A DNA stretch of 13,329 bases from an uncultured Selenomonas sp. (GTDB lineage: Bacteria > Bacillota > Negativicutes > Selenomonadales > Selenomonadaceae), in the NCBI GenBank assembly GCA_945494195.1, contig CALYVJ010000015.1:1-13329 (forward strand). The letters are read 5' to 3'. The translations under genes were made by a program, and so were the position numbers. Under the pieces are notes generated by a model, which was not told the DNA's origin, did not search any database, and worked only from the letters and a program-made list of their open reading frames with translations. Below, piece by piece: positions 7,017-13,329 of the stretch (position 1 is its first letter; every line of letters starts with the position of its first letter).

Positions 7017-8291
7017 ATGTTAATTGCAGGAGCAATACTGGTAATTCTCACCTTCGTACTGATCGTGAAAAAGTACGAAGCCCGGCTGGTGCTTTTCTGC
7101 GCCGGTCTCATCATGTGCCTGATTGGCGGTCTTCCCGGAGACGTCATGAAGGCCTTCACCAAGGCCATGGTCAACAACTCCCTGGTACCCACCATCTGTA
7201 CCGTCATGGGTTTCTCTTACGTCATGAAACTCACCCACTGTGACCAGCATTTGGTTCAATCCATCTCGACTGTTCTACACAAGGGACGCGCCATACTCAT
7301 TCCGTTATCCTTTATGCTGACCTGGTGGATCAGTCTGGCAATTCCTTCCGCATCGGGCTGCGCAGCTGCCGTTGGAAGCATTCTTATCCCGACCCTGATT
7401 GCTGCCGGCGTTCATCCAGCAATGGCTGCCGCTACGGTACTGGCGGGCACCTGGGGCAGTGCCATCAGCCCGGGCAATGCCCATAACCCATTTGTCGCCG
7501 ATCTTGCAGGCACCGATATGATGACCGTCATCATCAATGAAACGCCAGCATCTATCCTGGCATCGATTGCCTGCGTCATTATGCTGACCATTTACGCAAT
7601 CCTACACAATGAAGGTGCCTCGGACAAACGCAGTCAAATTTATCTGGCTAAAATGCAAGCCGATGAAAAACTCAGCTTTGAAGACTTCAAGGTCAACCCA
7701 ATCCACGCCCTGGTTCCACTGATTCCCCTATTTCTCTTGATTTTAGGTTCCAAACAAATTGGTATCCTGCCGGAAATCAGCGTCCCCCTTTCCATGCTTA
7801 TCGGCGTCATTCTTGGCCTGCTTGTCACCTGGAGCGATGCCCAGGAAGTCTGCCGCGACTTCTTCAAAGGGATGGGCAATGCTTATAGCGATGTTATCGG
7901 TCTTATCGTCTGTGCCAGCGTATTCACGACGGGTATGACGGCCGTCGGCCTTACGGGCGCGCTCACCGACCTCATGAAAGGATCTTCTTCGATTGCAGCG
8001 GCCGCCGGCACGTTTGGCCCATTCTTCATCGCTGTCATCTCCGGCTCTGGCGATGCCGCGGCCTTTGCCTTTAACGGTGCCGTTACCCCATTTGCCGAGC
8101 ACTTTGGTATGACGATTATGGATTTAGGCTCGCTGGCACAGATTGCCGGAGCTATGGGACGCTCCATGTCCCCGGTTGCCGGTGCCGCTATCATCTGCGC
8201 CGGCCTCGCCAAGGTCAATCCAATTGAAGTATCCAAACGCAATGCACTGCCCTGTCTTGCCGCAGCCATTGTGCTGATGTTCCTGCTCTGA
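7017..8291 (+). CDS. DcuC-family anaerobic carrier (C4-dicarboxylate-type permease)
   Basis: Integral inner-membrane secondary transporter of 424 residues with about 11-13 hydrophobic segments and one polar cytoplasmic-type loop at about 198-228. The two halves carry matching re-entrant-like motifs. SASGCAAAVG (111-120) leading to SPGNA (151-155) is echoed by SGSGDAAAFA (342-351) leading to SPVAG (385-389). This internal duplication and overall character fit the DcuC/ion-transporter superfamily, whose known members exchange or export C4-dicarboxylates such as succinate under anaerobiosis. The substrate cannot be read from sequence. Being followed 28 bases later by a peptidase gene, it may instead move a peptide or amino-acid derivative. 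The start is ATG with AGGAGG (7004-7009) and a 7-base spacer. I leave the symbol blank because orthology to dcuC is uncertain. Confidence 0.8.
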   Translation: MLIAGAILVILTFVLIVKKYEARLVLFCAGLIMCLIGGLPGDVMKAFTKAMVNNSLVPTICTVMGFSYVMKLTHCDQHLVQSISTVLHKGRAILIPLSFMLTWWISLAIPSASGCAAAVGSILIPTLIAAGVHPAMAAATVLAGTWGSAISPGNAHNPFVADLAGTDMMTVIINETPASILASIACVIMLTIYAILHNEGASDKRSQIYLAKMQADEKLSFEDFKVNPIHALVPLIPLFLLILGSKQIGILPEISVPLSMLIGVILGLLVTWSDAQEVCRDFFKGMGNAYSDVIGLIVCASVFTTGMTAVGLTGALTDLMKGSSSIAAAAGTFGPFFIAVISGSGDAAAFAFNGAVTPFAEHFGMTIMDLGSLAQIAGAMGRSMSPVAGAAIICAGLAKVNPIEVSKRNALPCLAAAIVLMFLL

Positions 8292-8319
8292 GGCAGGTTT
8301 CCAGAAAGGAAGTCTTTTG

Positions 8320-9468
8320 ATGTCTGATACGATTAATGAACAGCGCGTGCTGCATGAATTTCTCGAACTCGTACAGATTCGCTGCTCCACCCGTGATGAA
8401 CGCGAAATCGGCGATATCCTGACCAAGCGCCTGACAGAGCTCGGCGGCATCGTCCATGAGGATAACGCCGGCGAAAAACTCGGCGGCAACTGCGGCAACC
8501 TCGTAGCGGATTTCCCGGCCTCGGACGAAGCGCACCGCAAAGTGCCAATCATCATGCTCACGGCCCACATGGACTGCGTCGAGCCCTGCGGCGGCGTGCA
8601 TCCCATCCGCGAAAACGGCATCATCCGTTCCGATGGCACGACGATCCTCGGCGGCGACGATAAGGCCGGTGTCACAGCTATCCTTGAGACTTTGCGGCAG
8701 CTGCGCGAACAAAACCTGCCGCATGGCCCGCTGCAGATTGTCTTCACCATTGCCGAGGAAACCGGTGTCCACGGTTCCCAGAATCTTGACACAAGCCTGT
8801 TGCATGCCGATTTCGGCTACACGCTCGATACGCATAATCATCCCGGCTGCATGACGTTCATGGCTCCAGGCAAGAATCAGCTGCATATCCGTATCCAGGG
8901 TAAGGCCGCCCACGCTGGCGTCGCCCCTGAGGCTGGCAATAATGCCATCATCGCCGCGGGAAAATTGCTGGCTACTGCTCCGCAGGGCCGCATCGACGAG
9001 GAGACCACCTGCAACGTCGGCAAGATTGTCGGTGGCAGTGCCACCAACGTCGTTGCCGATACCTGTGACATCTACTACGAGAGCCGCAGCTGCAACAAAG
9101 AAAAACTCGACAAGATTACCCAGGATATCATCGATCACTTCACTCAAGGGGCAGCCACCACGGGCTGCCAGATTACCGCCGAGGTAAGTCCGGACTACGG
9201 CCCCTACGAGCTCGCCAAAGACTGCACGGCCATCCAGCTTGCGAGCCAGGCTGCCAAAAAACTCGGCTTCCCCGTGAAGCTCGAAGAATCCGGCGGTGGC
9301 TCCGATGCCAACCACTTCAACACCTACGGTGTCCCCACGGTCGTCCTCTCGGTCGGCATGGAAAACTGCCATACGAAGGATGAATACATCGAAGAAAAAG
9401 ACCTCTACGACGCCGCCCGTTGGGCGTTGCAGATTGTCTGCGAAAACGCCGCTAAGCAGAATACATAA
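8320..9468 (+). CDS. M20-family metallopeptidase, peptidase T-like
   Basis: Cytoplasmic two-metal aminopeptidase of the M20 family; known relatives (PepT, B. subtilis YqjE) release N-terminal residues from short peptides. It has 382 residues. The catalytic set is visible: H83 and D85 (AHMDCVEP), bridging D113 (GGDDKAG), general base E146 with ligand E147 (AEETGVHG), D170 (TLDTHNHPG) and H351 near the C-terminus. The dimerisation insert includes HAGVAPEAGNNAI (198-210), and GGGSDANHF (325-333) is near the end. There is no signal peptide. The ORF can be extended one codon to TTG 8317, but AAAGGAAG (8305-8312) is better spaced for ATG 8320. It is 28 bases downstream of the carrier gene with no terminator between, so the two are cotranscribed. 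Substrate preference is not known, and an N-acyl amino-acid hydrolase role cannot be excluded. Confidence 0.9.
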   Translation: MSDTINEQRVLHEFLELVQIRCSTRDEREIGDILTKRLTELGGIVHEDNAGEKLGGNCGNLVADFPASDEAHRKVPIIMLTAHMDCVEPCGGVHPIRENGIIRSDGTTILGGDDKAGVTAILETLRQLREQNLPHGPLQIVFTIAEETGVHGSQNLDTSLLHADFGYTLDTHNHPGCMTFMAPGKNQLHIRIQGKAAHAGVAPEAGNNAIIAAGKLLATAPQGRIDEETTCNVGKIVGGSATNVVADTCDIYYESRSCNKEKLDKITQDIIDHFTQGAATTGCQITAEVSPDYGPYELAKDCTAIQLASQAAKKLGFPVKLEESGGGSDANHFNTYGVPTVVLSVGMENCHTKDEYIEEKDLYDAARWALQIVCENAAKQNT

Positions 9469-9494
9469 CAAACTATACCTTCACAGTTCCATAG

Positions 9495-9540
9495 AAAAAA
9501 AGACCAATTGACTTTTTTATGAGTCAACTGGTCTTTTTTT
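9495..9540. terminator. Bidirectional terminator between peptidase and hsdR
   Basis: AAAAAAAGACCA, one mismatch, TTGACT pairs with AGTCAA, mismatch, TGGTCTTTTTTT around an 8-base loop. The hairpin has a run of seven A on the left and seven T on the right. It therefore ends plus-strand transcription from the peptidase gene (stop at 9468) and minus-strand transcription from hsdR (stop at 9556). Confidence 0.95.
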
Positions 9541-9555
9541 GAACAACAACCGTGA

Positions 9556-12500
9556 TTATCTCGGCAGTTGCCTCATTTCTTTGTAAACTATACCAGCCAA
9601 TGCGTGCATGATAGCCTCATACTTGCTTTTATCCTCGAAAATGGACTGATAGCTTTCCTGCTGCTCGGTGTAGCTGTCCATGGCGGCGGTGTCAAAAGCC
9701 ATAGGGAAAATACTCTCAGCGAAGATACGCGGCTCTGCTGTGCGGGCCGAAGCGGTAAGCCCTTCGTCCTTCATCAGCTTATCATGGCGGGCTTCAATAA
9801 CGACCTTGTCCCCCTCGGTAAACTCGCCCTTGTAGCGTTCGTTAATACGCTTCAGTATCTCATCCAACGTATTGCGTGTCTGTTTTCCGCCAGCCCCCTT
9901 TTGGGACGCAGGTTCATAGGGAACATTTTTCGGTTCCAGCACAATGGCTCCGGCGAAAGTCTTCTTCAGCTTGTAGTATTCCAGCTTCAGTTTCCCATCG
10001 AGGTCAATAGGCTCCTTTTCCTCTGCCGGAAGCAGTTTCAGCAGGTAATACAGGAACAGATACTCCTCCTGCATATCCCTATCGAACATGCGGACAATCT
10101 GGGTAATATAGCCGTACCAACGGGTAAAGCTGCGAACCAGGCGACGGAACTGGTAACGTTGCTCTGAATTCAGTTCGTTGTAGCCGTCAGCCACAGGCTT
10201 CAAAACACTGGTCATCCGGCCCAAAGCCCGGTCATCCTGTGAGCCGGTCTTATTCCATTCGGCAATAAAGGCAGCAATGTCTTCCTCACTGTATAAATTA
10301 TACCCCCGCAGTTCCTGTTGCGTCTGGTAAATAAGGTCTACATTGACCTCCTGAGTCAAACTGATTTCTTGGTAGAAAGGCTGGAAAGCATCCAGTATTT
10401 CTTCCTTTGTGTTGGCAAAATCCAAAATAAATGTATCGGCTTTGCCCTCACAGATGCGATTCAGCCGAGACAGGGTTTGCACGGCCTTCACACCCTTGAG
10501 CTTCTTGTCCACTATCATGGTGTGAAGCAGGGGCTCATCAAAGCCGGTCTGATACTTCTCGGCCACCACAAGGATATGGCCGTTTTCGTGGAACTCCCCT
10601 TTCAGCTGACTTTCGCTGATATGGGAACCATTTTCCCGGACATTAAGCCCAGATTCCGTGTATTCCTCCCCGCCATCCATAATGGAGCCGGAAAAGGCCA
10701 CCAACACAGCCAATTCCGTATAGTTCTGGGTCTTGATGTAGTCGCGTATGGCGTGCAAATATCGCACAGCTGCCAAGCGGGAATCCGTTACCACCATCAT
10801 CTTGCCTCTGCCACCAATGGCTTTCTGGGTTGTCTCCCGGAAAGTTTCCACGATAATCTGGGCTTTCTGGGTGATATTGTAGGGGTGCAGCTTCTGATAC
10901 TTGCGGATAATCTTAGTCGCCCGACTCTCCGGCAGCTCGGGATTGTCCGCCATAGACTTGGCAATGCGGAAGCAGGTATCGTAGGTCATGTAGTTCTTCA
11001 GCACATCGAGAATAAATTCTTCCTCAATTGCCTGCCTCATGCTGTAGACATGGAAGGGATTAAAATGTCCATCTTTATCCTCCGTGCCAAACATCTCCAA
11101 GGTCTGGGGCTTCGGAGTGGCCGTAAAGGCAAAAAAGGACAGGTTTTTATGCTTGCCATGTGTCAGCATTTCCCGAATGATTCTATCATCCTTATCCACT
11201 TCGTCCTCGACCTTGCTCTCCAGCTCCGCATACTCACGCAGAGCATCTTCGGTATCCGCCAGAGCCGCTTTCAGCTTCAGGGCAGCCGTACCCGTCTGGG
11301 AACTATGAGCCTCATCAACGATGATGGCAAAGTTTCGCCCCGCCACCTTATCCACTTCCTGATAGATAACCGGAAACTTCTGCAAGGTGGTAACGATAAT
11401 GCGGGTGCCATCATTGATGGCGTCTTTAAGGTCTTGGGAAGTCTTGTTCTTGTCGATGGTCGCCAGGAACCCCTTCTTATGCTCGAAGCCGGAGATGGTT
11501 TCCTGCAACTGCTGGTCAAGCACAGTACGGTCAGTAACGATAATAACGCTGCTGAAGATATGGTTATCCTTGCTGTCATGCAGACCTGCCAGACGATAAG
11601 CTGTCCAGGCAATAGAGTTGGACTTGCCGGAACCGGCACTGTGCTGAATCAGATAGTTATGGCCGGAGCCATGCTCGCTTACATGACCGATAAGCTTCCT
11701 GACCACATCCAGCTGATGGAAACGAGGGAAGATAAGCGTCTTTTTCTGGGTAATCTTGACCGTCTCATCGTCCATAATCTTTTTCTCGTCCTTGACCTGC
11801 AAATGGATAAACCGCTGGAGAATATCCATCATGCTGTCCTTCTGGAATACCTTCTCCCAAAGATAGGAAGTAGGATAGTTCTCCTTGTTGGGAGGATTGC
11901 CCTTGCCCCCATCCTTACCTGCCCCGTTGGAGCCCTGGTTGAAGGGCAGGAAATAAGTATTCTTCCCCGCCAGTTTTGTAGCCATCCAAACATCTGTATG
12001 GTCTACACAGAAATAACCAAGGATTCGCTTATTGAACTGGAAGCAGATTTCTCTTGGGTCGCGGTCATACATCCATTGACGCTTGGCATTCTCCACCGTT
12101 TGCCCCGTATACTGGTTCTTCAGCTCCCAGGCAAAGACGGGAATACCATTCACTGCCAGCACCATATCCACTGACAAGTCGTAACCCTCGGAAAAATGCC
12201 ATTGCCTGTTACAGGTAATGACATTCTTCTCGTAAAGTGCAGCCGTGGTTTCATTCAGCCCGGACACAGGCTGAAAATAACAGACCTTGAACTCCGTCCC
12301 CTTATGCTTGAAACCATGCCGCAGCACATGGATAAGGCCGTCCCTGTCGCAGGCCAGGTTAAAGGCTTGGGCAAATTTCCGCTCCAAATTGCCGTTGTTC
12401 TGGAGGGCAAACCGCTTCCATGCCTTAGGCTGGGTTTCCTTTACGAAATCTGTGAGGGTTTCCGTAAACAATCCCAATTTTGGGTCATAAGCGGAAGTGT

Positions 12501-12585
12501 TCTTCGTATAACCACCAGCAGGAGACAGCATAAAGGCTTCAATATCCTTCTCAAAGCGTTTTTCGTTGGTCTCCTCAATACTCAT
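9556..12585 (-). CDS. hsdR: Type I restriction enzyme, R subunit (HsdR)
   Basis: Motor and nuclease subunit of a type I restriction-modification complex; it translocates DNA using ATP and cuts unmethylated DNA away from the recognition site. At 1009 residues it is full length for the family. The N-terminal PD-(D/E)XK nuclease shows D140 (DLSVDMVLAVNGIPVF) and E154-L-K156 (WELKNQ). The SF2 motor has Walker A SAGSGKSNS (316-324), the Walker B DEAH box at 424-427 (IIVDEAHSSQTG), motif III FTATP (487-491), and downstream motifs EKYQTGFDEP and QTLSRLNR. The C-terminal helical part, which contacts the methylase core, is present. The start ATG overlaps the hsdS stop (ATGA) with GGGAGGTG just upstream, indicating coupled translation. 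No lesion is visible, so it is likely active if hsdM is intact beyond the window. Confidence 0.97.
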   Translation of the reverse strand: MSIEETNEKRFEKDIEAFMLSPAGGYTKNTSAYDPKLGLFTETLTDFVKETQPKAWKRFALQNNGNLERKFAQAFNLACDRDGLIHVLRHGFKHKGTEFKVCYFQPVSGLNETTAALYEKNVITCNRQWHFSEGYDLSVDMVLAVNGIPVFAWELKNQYTGQTVENAKRQWMYDRDPREICFQFNKRILGYFCVDHTDVWMATKLAGKNTYFLPFNQGSNGAGKDGGKGNPPNKENYPTSYLWEKVFQKDSMMDILQRFIHLQVKDEKKIMDDETVKITQKKTLIFPRFHQLDVVRKLIGHVSEHGSGHNYLIQHSAGSGKSNSIAWTAYRLAGLHDSKDNHIFSSVIIVTDRTVLDQQLQETISGFEHKKGFLATIDKNKTSQDLKDAINDGTRIIVTTLQKFPVIYQEVDKVAGRNFAIIVDEAHSSQTGTAALKLKAALADTEDALREYAELESKVEDEVDKDDRIIREMLTHGKHKNLSFFAFTATPKPQTLEMFGTEDKDGHFNPFHVYSMRQAIEEEFILDVLKNYMTYDTCFRIAKSMADNPELPESRATKIIRKYQKLHPYNITQKAQIIVETFRETTQKAIGGRGKMMVVTDSRLAAVRYLHAIRDYIKTQNYTELAVLVAFSGSIMDGGEEYTESGLNVRENGSHISESQLKGEFHENGHILVVAEKYQTGFDEPLLHTMIVDKKLKGVKAVQTLSRLNRICEGKADTFILDFANTKEEILDAFQPFYQEISLTQEVNVDLIYQTQQELRGYNLYSEEDIAAFIAEWNKTGSQDDRALGRMTSVLKPVADGYNELNSEQRYQFRRLVRSFTRWYGYITQIVRMFDRDMQEEYLFLYYLLKLLPAEEKEPIDLDGKLKLEYYKLKKTFAGAIVLEPKNVPYEPASQKGAGGKQTRNTLDEILKRINERYKGEFTEGDKVVIEARHDKLMKDEGLTASARTAEPRIFAESIFPMAFDTAAMDSYTEQQESYQSIFEDKSKYEAIMHALAGIVYKEMRQLPR

Positions 12586-13329
12586 GCAGGCACCTCCCGC
12601 TTCCCAGTGACATACTCGTAGACAAGGGATTTCTTGTAGGTTTCCAGCTCGGAAAGCAACTGCTCCTTCTTGGCAATAAGGGTGTCAATATCGGACAACT
12701 TCTGGTCAAGATATGTCACGATTTCCTGCTGTTCATCTAATGATGGCAGCGGCAATTTTAGTGACTTCAAATTTTCCTTGGAAACCTTTAGTCGACATGT
12801 ATTAACTCGGTCATCGCCACGAACAATGGCGTATATGCCTTTACCCATGCTAAATAGAACCCTCATCATCGCACGACTTCTAAAGATATATTCACAGAAC
12901 TTAGCTGTCACATGATTCGCAGTATCGTCATAAAACGTATAGTATACCGGACTAACACATCCAAAATAATCTGATACTCCAGAAGCCCCAACAATCATGT
13001 TCATACTGTTCATAACCAAATCACCAGGATAAGCCAGCTTATACTGCTCAAAATCATCCTTGAATCTGTCCAAATTAGTTGTTTTCTCAGCATACAGCGT
13101 CACACCTAAATCAATGGACAATGACAGGCGTTCTTTTGACTTGATGGGGGCGTTTTTCTCTTGACGTTCCTTTAAGATATAACGGAATGGTCTGAGTTCC
13201 CAATCACTAGGAAAACGTCCAATCCACTCTATCCCACTATCCTTCATTTCCCGCTCGCCCCGTATACCTTTGGTTACGGCACGGGTGATAAGGGATTGTT
13301 TGAGGGATTTGTATGCTTCCATACTGTCA
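12582..13329 (-). CDS. hsdS: Type I restriction specificity subunit HsdS (partial, N-terminal part outside window)
   Basis: DNA-recognition subunit. The frame is still open at the right edge (…DS before MEAYKSLKQSLITRAVTKGI), and that text is the central conserved helix of HsdS rather than a protein N-terminus. The first target-recognition domain is therefore outside the window, and the ATG at 13322 is internal. The visible order is the central conserved region with MKDSGIEWIG and PSDWE, a second target-recognition domain (roughly residues 40-185 of the visible part), then the C-terminal coiled-coil spacer with LPSLDEQQEIVTYLDQKL and YKKSLVYEYVTGKREV. Typical HsdS proteins are about 400-450 residues, so a little over half is visible. 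It overlaps hsdR by ATGA. The recognition sequence cannot be deduced. Confidence 0.93.
   Translation of the reverse strand, partial: DSMEAYKSLKQSLITRAVTKGIRGEREMKDSGIEWIGRFPSDWELRPFRYILKERQEKNAPIKSKERLSLSIDLGVTLYAEKTTNLDRFKDDFEQYKLAYPGDLVMNSMNMIVGASGVSDYFGCVSPVYYTFYDDTANHVTAKFCEYIFRSRAMMRVLFSMGKGIYAIVRGDDRVNTCRLKVSKENLKSLKLPLPSLDEQQEIVTYLDQKLSDIDTLIAKKEQLLSELETYKKSLVYEYVTGKREVPA

Noticed and set aside
10318..12174. Long plus-strand open frame opposite hsdR (618 codons), with similar long frames opposite dnaE (1436-2599) and the peptidase (8215-9471, minus)
   Set aside because: They lie wholly or mainly antisense to genes with clear catalytic motifs, show no recognisable domains, and are explained by codon bias of the real genes.
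1..13329. tRNA, rRNA, CRISPR array, insertion sequence or prophage attachment site
   Set aside because: Reading both strands I saw no cloverleaf, regularly spaced repeats, transposase motifs or terminal inverted repeats.

Overview
The window looks like a chromosomal segment of an anaerobic or fermentative Firmicute of medium GC content. My best guess is a Negativicutes (Selenomonas-like) genome. This is inferred from strong GGAGG ribosome-binding sites, an RNase J, a DnaE-type replicative polymerase, a DcuC-type anaerobic carrier and a Cache-type chemoreceptor. No rRNA or other marker is present to confirm it.

Layout. Positions 1-6708 hold four genes on the minus strand, transcribed right to left: rnjA (RNase J), a broken chemoreceptor gene, nudC (NADH pyrophosphatase / NAD-RNA decapping Nudix) and the N-terminal 80% or so of dnaE (DNA polymerase III alpha), which leaves the window on the left. 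Hairpin terminators separate rnjA from the chemoreceptor, the chemoreceptor from nudC, and nudC from dnaE, so these are mostly separate transcription units. A roughly 300-base AT-rich divergent intergenic region (6709-7016) carries candidate promoters in both directions and an FNR/CRP-like palindrome. To its right, a plus-strand two-gene operon (7017-9468) encodes a DcuC-family carrier and a PepT-like M20 metallopeptidase. A strong bidirectional terminator (9495-9540) divides this operon from a convergent minus-strand type I restriction-modification locus. That locus has hsdR complete and the C-terminal half of hsdS, and it runs off the right edge; hsdM is not in the window.

How the genes relate. 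NudC converts NAD-capped RNA to 5'-monophosphate RNA, the preferred substrate for the 5'-to-3' exonuclease activity of RNase J. The two genes are separated here only by the decaying chemoreceptor, which makes a functional pairing conceivable but unproven. The carrier and peptidase are tightly spaced and probably work on a shared peptide or amino-acid substrate. hsdS and hsdR overlap by ATGA and form the specificity and motor/nuclease parts of a type I restriction complex.

What stands out. The chemoreceptor gene appears to carry several independent lesions: a consensus ribosome-binding site facing ATC instead of a start codon, an in-frame loss next to the signalling tip, a frame-breaking loss in the second coiled-coil arm, and a missing heptad near the C-terminus. 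nudC is preceded by an eight-codon leader ORF with a near-perfect ribosome-binding site, coupled to nudC by an ATGA overlap. I found no convincing wholly novel system; most of the window is ordinary core genome plus one accessory restriction locus.
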